Positions 47,500 through 57,496 are shown, numbered from the stretch's first letter. The stretch is 64,000 bases of DNA from Spirirestis rafaelensis WJT71-NPBG6 (GCA_019359015.1 JAHHID010000012.1:54864-118863); one strand, 5' to 3'. Notes: generated from the sequence alone by a model not told the origin. A program made the numbers and translations.

Positions 47500-48207
47500 A
47501 TGGCAACTAACTACACCAATGAAGCCATCCGTAACATCTTAATCGGATTCGGATATTTAGCTCCTGATAGTAACGCTCCTGGTAGCAATCCTCCCTGGAA
47601 GACGAATAATAACCCTTTGACAGATGAACGCACCGTCACAGCAATCAAAAAGTTTCAGCAAGATTACCCACCCCTAAAAGCTGATGGCGTTGCTGGCGAG
47701 CAAACAAAGAAAGTGTTGCAAGATACAATCGTCCAGCTTCAGAATAACTTGAAGCGCCACGGCTTCGCTACTGATGCTCAGATACCCTCAACTCAACCGT
47801 ATTATGGACCAAACACTTATGAAGCGGTGAAGAGATTTGAGCAAAAACAAGGTTTGACCGTCAATGGTATTGCTGACAAGGAAGCGCGTACACTTCTAAG
47901 TAAAGCAAGTTTACCAGCGAATAATATTAGGCTGATAGATGTTTGCATCCAATTCAAACAGAATCCGAAAAAGCCTAGTTATCTTGAAGCGCTAAATTAT
48001 TTACAAACTCAGCTAAGTTCAGACATTTTAATTGAGTTTACCAACCAGTGGCGACAAACCAATGATGTCAATCCTGCAATAGTTAAGCTGACGGATGTGT
48101 GCAATTCTTATGTAGCAAAAACGCATCAAGATAGAGCGCTCAATTACTTACAAAGTCAGATATCTCCAGATGTATACAAGAGATTTACTGAACTTTGGAA
48201 GAAGTAG
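47500..48207 (+). CDS. Peptidoglycan-binding domain protein
   Basis: Starting at ATG 47500 (MATNYTNEAIRNILIGFGYL, with AAGGA 10 bases before) gives 235 residues; an upstream in-frame Met at 47404 would add 32 less typical residues. Two peptidoglycan-binding-1 domains appear: NEAIRNILIGFGYL to KADGVAGEQTKKVLQ, and LQNNLKRHGFATDA to GLTVNGIADKEARTLLS. The C-terminal part has two short related units (SYLEALNYLQTQLSSDIL / QDRALNYLQSQISPDVY). No signal peptide is visible, which is odd for a wall binder. 220 bases downstream of the S8 protease. Confidence 0.75.
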   Translation: MATNYTNEAIRNILIGFGYLAPDSNAPGSNPPWKTNNNPLTDERTVTAIKKFQQDYPPLKADGVAGEQTKKVLQDTIVQLQNNLKRHGFATDAQIPSTQPYYGPNTYEAVKRFEQKQGLTVNGIADKEARTLLSKASLPANNIRLIDVCIQFKQNPKKPSYLEALNYLQTQLSSDILIEFTNQWRQTNDVNPAIVKLTDVCNSYVAKTHQDRALNYLQSQISPDVYKRFTELWKK

Positions 48208-48256
48208 TAATTCTTAAACCTGAATTGATATAACATTCGCCAAATAACACATGTTA

Positions 48257-48283
48257 TAGAGACGTTCCACCGGAACGTCTCTA
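48257..48283. repeat. TAGAGACGTTCC hairpin
   Basis: TAGAGACGTTCC (48257-48268), loop ACC, GGAACGTCTCTA (48272-48283): perfect. It lies between the converging wall-binding and Rubisco activase genes, so it may also help end transcription, though without a T-tract. Confidence 0.8.
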
Positions 48284-48313
48284 CGATGTTTGCAATGAAT
48301 GCAATAAATTTAA

Positions 48314-49591
48314 TTAGCTGGCTTTGCCATTCGGACGTTGGATAATCGTTTCCACAACCCGACGTTTTGCCTTGGGTTCAATTCCTACCAAGCGCACATA
48401 TTCGTTACTATGTTCGGCAAGAAAAAATTCCAAAGTTGATATTGCATCAGATTCAGCATCAATTTGCGGAACCGCAAAACTTTGCCAAGAACCAGTGCGA
48501 AAGCGTCTTTCATCTACGTGTTCAATGCCGATTTTATAACCTTGAGATAAAATCTGACGTACTTGCTCTTGTGTTTCTAAGGTCAAATGTGTACTCGATC
48601 CCTGCTGCTTGTTGAATCCATTCGCTTTTGCAGGTTGGATTGTACCATTGCTTGACGGTTGACTAACTGGCGCCACAACGCTTGTAGGTGCAGATTGATT
48701 ATTTCTGCCTCGGTTCAAGCGATTGTACTCATCAACCAACTGAGAATTTTCCACCCGTTTTTGTTCACTTACCATAAAATTGCCCATCTCAATTAAGCGA
48801 GACAAGCTAAAATCAGGGTTTCTAAATTCTGGCGGCTTTTCAGTGCTGTTAACTATACGCGAGGAAACTCGCTCAAAACCGACTTGATGGATAAAGTCGC
48901 GGATTTGTTCGTCATAAATACGCGATCGCAAAGCGCTGAAAAAGTCAATTGACTGATGCGGAAATTTATCTACAAACTCTTCTACTTGCCGGCGCGAAAG
49001 TCCATCCGCTTCAAAAATTCCAGCAACAATTCCCACTTTGTCATCCCGGTCTGGTTGCCAGTAAAATTTATCCATCCGACCATCGCGAATTAACGGTGCG
49101 TAGAGGGTGGAAAAATCATTACCTGTGACAATAATCGGCACGCGACGTAAAGGGTTTGAGTCATAGCTTCCAGGTAACTGGACATCTGTAGGATTATCAG
49201 CAATATTCATCAGTGTGGCATTTACCAACTGAGTATTTACAGTGTATTGCGTACCTTCATCAAAGCGTCCCGCACCCGCATCTAAATCGTTAATCATCAA
49301 CACGCACATTTTGCCACGTACCTTGATTAATTCTGCGGTTTCTCGATAGCGCAGACGAATCAAACGCGCTGGATCTCCTGCGTCTGGACTTTCCAGTTCA
49401 CCACCAGAAATCAGAGTTACCTCGATCCCCATTTTCTCAAAGACTAACTCACATTGAAAAGTCTTTCCCTCGCCTTTGCGTCCATGAACTCCCAAAATCA
49501 AAGGTACTCGCACACCGGGAATATTCAAAAAGTTTTTAGTGATGTGGACGGCAAGTTTATCCAGAAAGCGAGGAGCAATGTAATAACCCAT
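48314..49591 (-). CDS. rca: Rubisco activase with small-subunit-like tail
   Basis: A 425-residue AAA+ protein that frees Rubisco of bound sugar phosphates. The N-terminal part starts MGYYIAPRFLDKLAVHI; Walker A is HGRKGEGKT (about residues 36-44) and Walker B is CVLMINDLDAG (about 96-106), followed by arginine-finger-like regions. Residues about 285-330 are a Ser/Asn/Gln-rich linker. Residues about 336-421 (HLTLETQEQVRQILSQGYKI to YVRLVGIEPKAKRR) are the Rubisco small-subunit-like (SSUL) domain that docks to Rubisco in the carboxysome. No Rubisco genes are in the window. Confidence 0.93.
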   Translation of the reverse strand: MGYYIAPRFLDKLAVHITKNFLNIPGVRVPLILGVHGRKGEGKTFQCELVFEKMGIEVTLISGGELESPDAGDPARLIRLRYRETAELIKVRGKMCVLMINDLDAGAGRFDEGTQYTVNTQLVNATLMNIADNPTDVQLPGSYDSNPLRRVPIIVTGNDFSTLYAPLIRDGRMDKFYWQPDRDDKVGIVAGIFEADGLSRRQVEEFVDKFPHQSIDFFSALRSRIYDEQIRDFIHQVGFERVSSRIVNSTEKPPEFRNPDFSLSRLIEMGNFMVSEQKRVENSQLVDEYNRLNRGRNNQSAPTSVVAPVSQPSSNGTIQPAKANGFNKQQGSSTHLTLETQEQVRQILSQGYKIGIEHVDERRFRTGSWQSFAVPQIDAESDAISTLEFFLAEHSNEYVRLVGIEPKAKRRVVETIIQRPNGKAS

Positions 49592-50091
49592 GAGTCTTAT
49601 AAAGATTTAGCACTTCTGAAGATAATATTAGTTTTTTCTGGGGACAGCGGCTCACCCATCTTTTTAGCACGAATAATTTTGTCAAATAATTCAGTTATGC
49701 CAAGTGCTGCATCAAATTTACGTGTTCTCCCCTGTCAAAGTCTTGCTACATTGAGTATACTTACATTTTGTAGCAATATACTGTCCGCGCGTAATGTATT
49801 TTGTTGAGGTTCTGGATTTTTCTACAACAGCCGATAATTTGCCAGCTGCCCATTAAGGCGCTTTGCCACAATATAAGCAAATGTACTCGCTCTGTCAACC
49901 GAAAATTCCTAACGGTAGATTCCTTGTTGTCATTATTACTGCTTCCAAAGTTATCAGATGCTCATACCAATTCTCTGTAATTCTGTGTGAATTACGACGT
50001 TATAAATTTGTAGAGACGTTACATATTTATCTCTACATTGAGAATTGGTATCACTTGACTCCTTCATTAAATATTTTGTACCAGGAACTGC
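49592..50091. other. 500-base spacer between rca and the bestrophin gene
   Basis: No gene supported. Both flanking genes are read away from it, so it must hold two promoters. At its right end lies the 88-base inverted-repeat element (49964-50051). A 117-codon plus-strand open frame at 49454-49807 largely overlaps the 5' end of rca in antisense and is not credible. Confidence 0.55.
49964..50051. mobile_element. 88-base MITE-like element
   Basis: ATACCAATTCTC (49964-49975) and GAGAATTGGTAT (50040-50051) are perfect 12-base terminal inverted repeats around 64 AT-rich bases that include GTAGAGACG and ATCTCTAC arms. Non-coding and close to the bestrophin start (40 bases), so it could influence that gene's transcription. 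Confidence 0.65.
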
Positions 50092-51030
50092 ATGGCAATG
50101 AAAAAAATTTACTGGTTAAAACTAGCTTTTCAACTAAAAGGCTCGGTTGTCTCAGCAATTTATAAAAAAGTTATTGCTTATGGGTTCTTCGGGATTTTTG
50201 TTTCTCTACTTTACGATTTAAAGTTACCTGTTTCTCAGCCAATTTTTGAAAGTGTTATCCCCAGTATTGTTTTAGGTTTATTACTTGTTTTTCGCACAAA
50301 TACAGCTTATGACCGATTTTGGGAAGGCAGAAAATGTTGGGGTTCTATGGTGAATGATACACGAAATTTAGCGCGACAAATTTGGGTATCGATTGATGAA
50401 ATAAAGCCAGAGGATAAAGAAAATAAAATTGCAGTATTATACTTATTGGTAGGTTTTTCTGTCGCAACTAAATTACATTTGAGGGGAGAGCCTGTCAATA
50501 GTGAGCTAGAAGAACTTATAGGACCTTTTCGGTATCTCAAACTAAAAACTATAAATAATCCCCCCTTAAATATTGCTTTCTGGATTGGTGATTATTTACA
50601 AAAGCAATACAAACGTAATTGCCTCAATAATTATCAACTAATAGCGATACAAGAATTATTAAATAATCTTGTGAATAATTTAGGAGCTTGCGAACGAATT
50701 TTAAAGACACCGATACCTCTAGCTTATGCCATCCATTTGAAACAATTGTTGTTACTGTATTGCTTCTTACTACCTTTTCAACTAGTGGAGAGTCTGGGAT
50801 GGTGGGCAGGTTTAATTACAGCTTTGGTTAGTTTTACTTTGTTCGGCATTGAAGCCATTGGTTTAGAGATAGAAAACCCCTTTGGCTACGATGCAAATGA
50901 CTTGCCTTTAGAGACGATTTGCAACACAATGAAACGCAATATCAACGATTTAATTAACTTTACTCCACATGTGCGATCGCATCAAGATGATTTAACCAAT
51001 TCAGATAATTTTACAAACCCCTTAAATTGA
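50092..51030 (+). CDS. Bestrophin-family anion channel
   Basis: A 312-residue membrane protein of the bestrophin (UPF0187) family. Landmarks are the N-terminal helix SVVSAIYKKVIAYGFFGIFV, SIVLGLLLVFRTNTAYDRFW (the family signature with the pore-lining region), the MVNDTRNLARQIW helix and the closing ENPFGYDANDLPLE calcium-clasp-like segment. In algae, relatives carry bicarbonate; an anion or bicarbonate role here is likely but inferred. It begins with MAMKK, so the second Met could be the start. A MITE-like repeat lies 40 bases upstream. Confidence 0.88.
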   Translation: MAMKKIYWLKLAFQLKGSVVSAIYKKVIAYGFFGIFVSLLYDLKLPVSQPIFESVIPSIVLGLLLVFRTNTAYDRFWEGRKCWGSMVNDTRNLARQIWVSIDEIKPEDKENKIAVLYLLVGFSVATKLHLRGEPVNSELEELIGPFRYLKLKTINNPPLNIAFWIGDYLQKQYKRNCLNNYQLIAIQELLNNLVNNLGACERILKTPIPLAYAIHLKQLLLLYCFLLPFQLVESLGWWAGLITALVSFTLFGIEAIGLEIENPFGYDANDLPLETICNTMKRNINDLINFTPHVRSHQDDLTNSDNFTNPLN

Positions 51031-51227
51031 ATCAATTTTTGCAAGTGCCAAAGACAAAAACCGCAAATGACTTTATCGACGGTACTTGTAAAAACCCATA
51101 TCACAAGCAAAGCATAGCAGCATATAAATTAGACTTGCAGATGGAATCAATGTTGAATTATGTGCAGAAAATTATGTCTGTAAAAGTGAAAATCCTTCTT
51201 ATTTGAAAAAATCCTAATCGCTATTTT

Positions 51228-52097
51228 TCACAATTTCCTAATCCCCTTTTCCAAACCTTCACAGACGCCTGTGAGAAAATTTAAATCCAAAGTGGCAATA
51301 GTGTCACTAGGTTTGTGATAATGTGGATTTCGCATATTAGCCGTATCTGTCACCATAATTGCTGGATAACCCGCATCCCAAAAAGGTGCATGATCGCTTC
51401 GTCTTGTATCGCGAACAATTAAACCTCTATTTGGCACAGGTAGCCATTCGCTAGGTGTACCAGATTGACGAATACTGCGACTCAGATTAATTAAATCAGG
51501 CAATGTCCGCAAATTGCCAATTAAAGCAATAAAATCGCCGTGATTTGGGTAAAAACGTTCTAAAGGTGGGGGATAATTTTGCGAACCGGGAGTTGGATCG
51601 CAATAACCCAACATTTCCAGAGACATCATCAAGCGAAGCGATCGCTTTTCTTGCTTTAACTTGGCTGCATAATCAGCGCTACCAACTAAGCCGTATTCTT
51701 CCATATCAAAAGCAACCAGTCGCAACGGATATTTAGCTGGTTCGGTGGCAAACATTCTTGCCAATTCCAGCAACACGGCTACACCTGTAGCATTATCATC
51801 AGCTCCTGGTGTTCCCGGTACAGCATCGTAGTGTGCGCCAATTAAAATTGGTGGTAAATTCCTCTTTGAGAATCTCTCTTGTGAAGGTAAATTCAATATC
51901 AGGTTTTTACAGACTTTGCCCTTTACCTCAAAGGTGTGGATTTCCACACTTCCCCATTGTTCAAACTGTTCGCGAATGTATTGTTGGACAAAAAAATGTC
52001 CGGCTGTCGCCAAATACGGATCGCGATCGCGGGCTATAAACGTAAGATGAGTTTGCAGCTGCTTTTTTAAAATCACATGCATTACACCAATGAACAC
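51228..52097 (-). CDS. M28-family zinc peptidase
   Basis: A 289-residue protein of the M28 aminopeptidase family. The metal ligands and base lie in LIGAHYDAVPGTPGADDNAT (His, Asp), AFDMEEYGLVGSADYAAK (Glu pair), an Asp in the RRSDHAPFWDAGYPAIM segment, and the last His in NPHYHKPSDT. It has no clear signal peptide, so it is presumably cytoplasmic. It diverges from dnaK with about 97 bases between. Confidence 0.88.
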   Translation of the reverse strand: MFIGVMHVILKKQLQTHLTFIARDRDPYLATAGHFFVQQYIREQFEQWGSVEIHTFEVKGKVCKNLILNLPSQERFSKRNLPPILIGAHYDAVPGTPGADDNATGVAVLLELARMFATEPAKYPLRLVAFDMEEYGLVGSADYAAKLKQEKRSLRLMMSLEMLGYCDPTPGSQNYPPPLERFYPNHGDFIALIGNLRTLPDLINLSRSIRQSGTPSEWLPVPNRGLIVRDTRRSDHAPFWDAGYPAIMVTDTANMRNPHYHKPSDTIATLDLNFLTGVCEGLEKGIRKL

Positions 52098-52194
52098 TGT
52101 TTGAACGTGTAATTCCCAACTGCAAGATAGAATAAATCAAGCATTGCTTGGAAACAAATAAAATTTATTAGACACTTTAGGAGAACAGCAACGC

Positions 52195-54333
52195 ATGGGC
52201 AAGGTAGTCGGCATCGACTTGGGTACAACCAACTCAGTAGTCGCCGTCATGGAGGGTGGCAAGCCGGTGGTGATTGCCAATGCAGAAGGAATGCGAACAA
52301 CCCCCTCCGTCGTTGGCTTTAGCAAAGAAGGCGAAAGAGTAGTTGGGCAAATGGCACGGCGTCAAACCGTCCTCAACCCCCAAAATACCTTCTTTGCCGT
52401 TAAACGCTTCATCGGTCGCAGGTATAGCGAACTCAGTCCAGAATCAAAGCGAGTACCCTACACGATTCGCAAAGACGAAGTCGGCAACATTAAAATAGTC
52501 TGTCCCAAACTTAGTAAAGACTTTGCCCCAGAAGAAATTTCCGCAATGGTGCTGAAAAAACTGGCAGACGATGCAAGTCGTTACTTAGGTGATACAGTCA
52601 CCGGGGCAGTAATTACCGTACCTGCTTATTTTAACGATTCTCAGCGGCAAGCGACACGAGATGCAGGCAGAATTGCCGGCTTAGAAGTGTTGCGGATTCT
52701 TAATGAACCTACCGCCGCTTCTTTGGCTTATGGATTGGATCGCGGTGATACCGAGACAATTTTAGTATTTGACTTGGGTGGTGGCACCTTTGATGTCTCG
52801 ATTTTGGAGGTTGGCGATGGCGTGTTTGAAGTCAAATCCACTAGCGGGGATACGCAATTAGGCGGTAATGACTTTGACAAAAAAATTGTTGATTGGTTAG
52901 CAGAGCAATTTCTGGAAACAGAAGGAGTAGATTTAAGACGAAGCGATCGCCAAGCTTTACAACGCCTGATGGAAGCTGCGGAAAAAGCGAAAATCGAACT
53001 TTCTGCCGTCAGCGTCACCGATATTAACTTACCCTTCATTACCGCCACTGAAGAAGGTCCCAAACATATAGAAACTCGCTTGACTCGCTCGGAGTTTGAA
53101 GGTTTATGCACTGACTTGATAAGTCGCGTCAGAACACCAGTCAAAAGGGCGTTGAAAGATGCCGGTTTGATACCTGAGGATATTGATGAAGTTGTGCTGG
53201 TGGGCGGTTGTACCCGCATCCCAATGGTCAAGCAGCTAGTGCGTGACTTAATCGGCATCGAACCCAACGAGAATGTTAACCCCGATGAAGTTGTGGCAGT
53301 TGGTGCGGCAATTCAGGCAGGTATTCTCGCGGGAGAACTTAAGGATGTGCTGCTTTTGGATGTCACGCCTTTATCTATCGGCTTGGAAACAATCGGCGGC
53401 GTGATGAAAAAGCTGATTCCTCGCAACACAACTATACCAGTAAGGCGATCGGACATTTTTTCCACATCAGAAAATAACCAAAATACTGTGGAAATCCACG
53501 CAGTCCAAGGTGAAAGGGAAATGGCGGCAAACAACAAGTCTTTGGGACGGTTCAAGCTGTATGGCATTCCCCCGGCGCCAAGAGGAGTACCGCAAATTCA
53601 GGTATCTTTTGATATCGATGCCAACGGTATTTTACAGGTAACAGCTTTAGATAGAACCACAGGACGAGAGCAAAGTGTCACCATTCAAGGCGCTTCCACC
53701 TTAAGCGAGTCGGAAGTTAACCAAATGATTCAGGATGCTCAAAGATATGCTGATGAAGACCGGGAACGCAAAGAACGAGTAGAAAAGCGTACACGGGCTG
53801 AGGCTTTAATTTTATCAGCAGAAAGACAACTTAGAGAAGTGGCGTTAGATTTTGGAATGCAGTTTGCCCGAAACAGACGCCAACGAATTGACACTATTTG
53901 TCGGGAACTACGCGAAAGTTTACAAAAAAATGACGACCGCGGTATTGACCAAACTTACGCTGACCTGCAAGATGCTTTGTACGATTTAAATCGCGAAGTT
54001 CGCCAGTATTACGCTGATGACGAAGAGGATGACTTGTTCGGTACGATCAAGGAAATCTTCACTGGCGAAAAAGAACGCGACCGAGACAATTTAAGAGATA
54101 ATTATCGCGATCGCGATAATTATGGCAAAGATTACGGCAGCAACCGCGACTACGGTGGCAACAGAGACTATAGCAGCAACAGAGACAACGGTAGCAACAG
54201 AGACTATAGCAGCAACCGCGACTATAGAGACAAAGACAGTCGTTCCTCGCCGTCCTATGACAGCGGTTCCTCACGCCGATCTCGTCCAAGTTACCAAGAT
54301 AACTGGGATGATGAAGACGACGATTGGTTATAG
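52195..54333 (+). CDS. dnaK: Hsp70 chaperone DnaK with long charged C-terminal tail
   Basis: A 712-residue Hsp70. The ATPase domain starts [20 protein letters not shown], with phosphate loops [15 protein letters not shown] and [16 protein letters not shown]. The linker is [13 protein letters not shown], and the substrate domain runs from about residue 390 to 610. After the lid, residues about 625-712 are a low-complexity Arg/Asp/Asn/Tyr/Ser tail ([17 protein letters not shown] repeats) ending in WDDEDDDWL, in place of the usual EEVD-like end. The length and adjacent dnaJ point to the DnaK3 group of cyanobacteria, which is linked to thylakoid and membrane roles; that subtype call is inference. 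Confidence 0.95.
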   Translation: MGKVVGIDLGTTNSVVAVMEGGKPVVIANAEGMRTTPSVVGFSKEGERVVGQMARRQTVLNPQNTFFAVKRFIGRRYSELSPESKRVPYTIRKDEVGNIKIVCPKLSKDFAPEEISAMVLKKLADDASRYLGDTVTGAVITVPAYFNDSQRQATRDAGRIAGLEVLRILNEPTAASLAYGLDRGDTETILVFDLGGGTFDVSILEVGDGVFEVKSTSGDTQLGGNDFDKKIVDWLAEQFLETEGVDLRRSDRQALQRLMEAAEKAKIELSAVSVTDINLPFITATEEGPKHIETRLTRSEFEGLCTDLISRVRTPVKRALKDAGLIPEDIDEVVLVGGCTRIPMVKQLVRDLIGIEPNENVNPDEVVAVGAAIQAGILAGELKDVLLLDVTPLSIGLETIGGVMKKLIPRNTTIPVRRSDIFSTSENNQNTVEIHAVQGEREMAANNKSLGRFKLYGIPPAPRGVPQIQVSFDIDANGILQVTALDRTTGREQSVTIQGASTLSESEVNQMIQDAQRYADEDRERKERVEKRTRAEALILSAERQLREVALDFGMQFARNRRQRIDTICRELRESLQKNDDRGIDQTYADLQDALYDLNREVRQYYADDEEDDLFGTIKEIFTGEKERDRDNLRDNYRDRDNYGKDYGSNRDYGGNRDYSSNRDNGSNRDYSSNRDYRDKDSRSSPSYDSGSSRRSRPSYQDNWDDEDDDWL

Positions 54334-54500
54334 TGCTTTTGAATGGGCGGAGTTTTCCGCCCTTGGATTTTCATCAGTGTACTAAGGCTAAAGAATTGAA
54401 GTTGATTGATTCGGATTTAGTGATCGTTAACAAGTAATAGTTAATAGTACTATTAAGCATTAAACATTAATAAAATCTAAAATATATAGTTAAACTGACT

Positions 54501-55496
54501 ATGCAAAATTTGCAGAATTTTCGCGATTATTACGAGATTTTAGGAGTACCTAAAGAAGCCTCTAGTGAGGAAATTAAAAAGAATTATCGCCGATTAGCGC
54601 GGCAGTATCACCCAGACTTAAATCCGGGAAACAAAGCAGCCGAAGACAAATTTAAGGATATCGGTGAAGCTTATGAAATCCTTAGCGATGCAACCAAACG
54701 GGCGCAATACGATCAGTTTAGCCGCTACTGGAATCAAAGAGGCTTTAGTAGCAAACAACAGACATCAAAGGGTAAGGGTTGGGGTAATCAGAAGGGCGAT
54801 CGCACCAATACTCAAGATGTAAATCCTAGCGATTTTGCCAATTTTGAGGACTTTATTAATCAAGTTGTCGGTGTAAAAAATAAAAATGGGGCAAGTGATT
54901 CTACTAATGGCGCTAACCGCGATCCATTTCGTACCCCCAGAAGCAAAGTTGAATACACAGTAGCGAAAACTCCTCGCCCTAGCCGTCGGGATATAGAAGC
55001 GAGATTAACTTTACCACTAGAAAAAGCTTATACAGGTGGCAATGAACGTATTCGCTTAGAAGATGGGCGATCGCTAGAAGTGACTATGCCCCCAGGTATG
55101 GTAACAGGTCAAACCATCCGCCTCCGTAACCAAGGCATTGGTGGAGGTGACTTGTACTTAAAAATTACAGTCGAACCTCATTCTCTGTTTAAACTAGAAG
55201 GCTTAAATGTATTTTGCCAAGTACCTGTGACTCCCAGCGAAGCCGTTTTAGGAGGACAGATAGAAGCACCAACTCTTGACGGACCTGTGAAAATGTCCAT
55301 CCCACAAGGCGTTAGGTCTGGTCAACGATTCCGTCTTGCGAATAAAGGCTACCCTAACGAAGGTGGTAAACGCGGCGATCAATTAGTAGAAATTCAGATA
55401 GTTACTGCCAAAACTATTAGCCAAGAAGAAAGGGAATTATACGAAAAGTTGCGGCAAATTGAAACCTTTAAACCTCGCGCTGATTTACTAGGATAG
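54501..55496 (+). CDS. dnaJ: DnaJ-type cochaperone (no zinc-finger)
   Basis: A 331-residue J-protein. J-domain at about residues 8-70: [20 protein letters not shown], the HPD in [19 protein letters not shown]. It then has a Gly/Asn-rich linker and two C-terminal beta-sandwich domains ([38 protein letters not shown]). The CXXCXGXG zinc region is missing, so it is a type II (CbpA-like) J-protein. It lies 167 bases after dnaK on the same strand and is its likely partner. Confidence 0.93.
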   Translation: MQNLQNFRDYYEILGVPKEASSEEIKKNYRRLARQYHPDLNPGNKAAEDKFKDIGEAYEILSDATKRAQYDQFSRYWNQRGFSSKQQTSKGKGWGNQKGDRTNTQDVNPSDFANFEDFINQVVGVKNKNGASDSTNGANRDPFRTPRSKVEYTVAKTPRPSRRDIEARLTLPLEKAYTGGNERIRLEDGRSLEVTMPPGMVTGQTIRLRNQGIGGGDLYLKITVEPHSLFKLEGLNVFCQVPVTPSEAVLGGQIEAPTLDGPVKMSIPQGVRSGQRFRLANKGYPNEGGKRGDQLVEIQIVTAKTISQEERELYEKLRQIETFKPRADLLG

Positions 55497-55559
55497 GTAT
55501 GAGGGAGTGTATTTACCTTTAATAATGAGGTTATATCCATCCTGTACAAGCTGCATGAA

Positions 55560-55673
55560 ATGAGTAGTGGCATTCGAGTCAAAAAAATCTTGATTTTGGC
55601 AGCGAATCCCAAACAGACATCTTGCCTGCGTCTCGATAATGAAGTGCGTGACAACATAAGTGAATCAAGCTAA
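55560..55673 (+). pseudogene. N-terminal relic of an effector-domain protein
   Basis: A 37-codon frame, MSSGIRVKKILILAANPKQT then SCLRLDNEVRDN, ends at TAA. ILILAANPKxTxxLRLDEEVR-type beginnings open the N-terminal alpha/beta domain of large cyanobacterial proteins that carry NACHT, CHAT or similar domains. Only this first strand-loop-helix survives. A gene of this type was probably lost here, leaving the start. Confidence 0.5.
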
Positions 55674-55768
55674 GTTTTCGGGTGATGTTTACCGCTAAAT
55701 AGACTAAAACTTGGGCGGTTCGCCTACTCACCCATTGTCAGGTTTAAAATAATAAAAAACTTGAGCTA

Positions 55769-56329
55769 ATGGTAACTCAAACAGCCGTGAATCAAAACGG
55801 GGCAATGCCACAAAGGAGTGAACCAACTTATTACTCCGTGCTAGGACTGCATCCCTCGGCATCGGTAATCGAAATCCGTCATGCCTATCGGGAACTGAGC
55901 AAACGCTTTCATCCAGATACTACAGAGTTACCTGCTGCGATCGCCACTGCCAAATTTCAGCAACTCAACGAAGCTTACGCGACCCTTAGCAGCCCAGAAC
56001 GCCGATTAAGCTACGATCTGAAAATAGGCTACTCTCGCTTTGGCGTGATTCAAGCACCCCCTGACTTGAACCATCCCGTCGCTAATTTTTATGATTGGTC
56101 TAAATCAGCTTACCTTGATGCCACCGATCGCCCGCTCTCACCTGGGGAAATGTTTGCTTTATTTATTATGGGGTTAACTATTCTCGGTTGTTTGTTATTG
56201 GCGATCGCTATCGGCTTAACTCGTGGCGATGCTGCCTTCCGAACGGAATTTATACCACCAACCCCAGTAGTTCAAGAGCAAATTTACCACTTTTCTCAAA
56301 CAAATAATCCTCTAGAAATTAAGAAGTAA
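55769..56329 (+). CDS. Membrane-anchored J-domain protein
   Basis: A 186-residue protein with a J-domain near residues 20-85 (YYSVLGLHPSASVIEIRHAY; HPD in RFHPDTTEL; YDLKIGYSR) and one membrane helix at about 130-150 (MFALFIMGLTILGCLLLAIA). The C-terminus is a short exposed tail. It would recruit DnaK to a membrane. The DUF3143 gene follows after a short gap on the same strand. Real substrate unknown. Confidence 0.88.
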   Translation: MVTQTAVNQNGAMPQRSEPTYYSVLGLHPSASVIEIRHAYRELSKRFHPDTTELPAAIATAKFQQLNEAYATLSSPERRLSYDLKIGYSRFGVIQAPPDLNHPVANFYDWSKSAYLDATDRPLSPGEMFALFIMGLTILGCLLLAIAIGLTRGDAAFRTEFIPPTPVVQEQIYHFSQTNNPLEIKK

Positions 56330-56362
56330 AATTATTTATTTTATCCTTGACTTTTGACTCAA

Positions 56363-56638
56363 ATGATGAATACTATTTCTGCCGATACTCCCCTATATAA
56401 CCACCCCCTACCTCAGATTGAGCAGTGGTTAAAAAACCAAGGCTGTCAGCAAGATGAACAACAGCCCCATTGTTGGCATGTGCAGCGACCTTTATGGCAA
56501 GCCGAAATCTGGCTCGATATTGAGCAAATTATCGTCCGATATTTCCCGAACGGGGAAAATGGGCAAGATATACAGCGATCATTCAAGTACTCCCTCAGTC
56601 GCGAAGATATAGAACAAGCGGTTTTTTCAGGACCGTAA
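56363..56638 (+). CDS. DUF3143 domain protein
   Basis: A 91-residue soluble cyanobacterial DUF3143 protein: TPLYNHPLPQIEQWLKNQGC, HCWHVQRPLWQAEIWLDIEQ and the RSFKYSLSREDIEQAVFSGP end. Alternative TTG start at 56354 adds three residues. It lies 34 bases after the J-domain gene and is probably cotranscribed. The family has no known role; conserved pairing with a J-protein suggests a link to folding, but this is speculation. Confidence 0.82.
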   Translation: MMNTISADTPLYNHPLPQIEQWLKNQGCQQDEQQPHCWHVQRPLWQAEIWLDIEQIIVRYFPNGENGQDIQRSFKYSLSREDIEQAVFSGP

Positions 56639-56639
56639 A

Positions 56640-56735
56640 AGAAAAGGGGGAGAGGGGGAGAGAGGGGGATGGGGAGAAACAATTGTCTTCTTGTCCCCTT
56701 GTCTCCCACTCCCCCACTCGTCCACTCCTTCACGT
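56640..56735. repeat. Fold-back GGGGGAGA / CTTGTCCCC repeat
   Basis: GGGGGAGAGGGGGAGAGAGGG (20 bases shown in part) is followed by CTTCTTGTCCCCTTGTCTCC and CCCACTCCCCCACTC. It sits between the converging DUF3143 and uppS genes and probably marks both transcript ends. Confidence 0.8.
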
Positions 56736-56746
56736 CCTACTCCTGT

Positions 56747-57496
56747 TCAGACTTTGCCAAACCGCCTTTCTCGTTGCTGATAAGCAGACAAAGCGCGATG
56801 AAATTCAGCGCGGTCAAAATCGGGCCAAAGAGTTTCGGTGATATAAATTTCCGCGTAAGCCATTTGCCAGAGAAGGAAATTTGAGATTCGCATTTCTCCA
56901 CTGGTGCGAATTAATAAATCTGGATCGCAAATTCCCGCTGTATAGAGATGACGCTCAAAAGTCGCTTCATCAATTTCATCAGGTTGAAGTAAACCTTGCT
57001 TTACTTGATCGGCGATCGCTCGACAAGCCTGTAAAATTTCTTGTCGTCCCCCGTAGTTTGTGGCAACTGTAAACCGGATAGCGCGATTATCCTTAGTTTC
57101 TTCCATTGAACGGGAAATTTCTTCTTGAAGAATACGCGGTAAAGCTTGCAAATTTCCCACAAACCTAATTTGAACATTCTCCTCCAGCATTTCGCGCAAT
57201 TCTTGGCGCAAAACTCTTTGGAACAAAGTCATCAAAAATTCAACTTCTTCCTGAGGTCTTTTCCAGTTCTCAGTCGAAAAAGCATAAGCCGTCAGCGCAC
57301 TGATTCCCCAATCCTTACAACAGCGAAGCAAATCCTTTAGGGCATCGACTCCCCTCTTATGACCCATAATTCGGGGTAGCCCTTGACGTTTAGCCCATCG
57401 ACCATTGCCATCCATAATCACCGCAACGTGTTTGGGCAGTAATTCTCGCTTTAAGTCAGCGGGCAAATATTCCAGTTCTGTATAGTGTACTGTCAT
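56747..57496 (-). CDS. uppS: Isoprenyl (undecaprenyl) diphosphate synthase
   Basis: A 249-residue cis-prenyltransferase that builds undecaprenyl diphosphate, the lipid carrier for peptidoglycan and other glycans. The P-loop-like substrate motif is [20 protein letters not shown] with the catalytic Asp, followed by the [13 protein letters not shown] helix, and the C-terminal signature [35 protein letters not shown]. Its ATG overlaps the end of cdaA by 4 bases (ATGA), so the two are translationally coupled. Confidence 0.97.
   Translation of the reverse strand: MTVHYTELEYLPADLKRELLPKHVAVIMDGNGRWAKRQGLPRIMGHKRGVDALKDLLRCCKDWGISALTAYAFSTENWKRPQEEVEFLMTLFQRVLRQELREMLEENVQIRFVGNLQALPRILQEEISRSMEETKDNRAIRFTVATNYGGRQEILQACRAIADQVKQGLLQPDEIDEATFERHLYTAGICDPDLLIRTSGEMRISNFLLWQMAYAEIYITETLWPDFDRAEFHRALSAYQQRERRFGKV

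Noticed and set aside
49454..49807. 117-codon plus-strand frame over the rca start
   Set aside because: First half is antisense to the Walker A region of rca; no start signal or domain.
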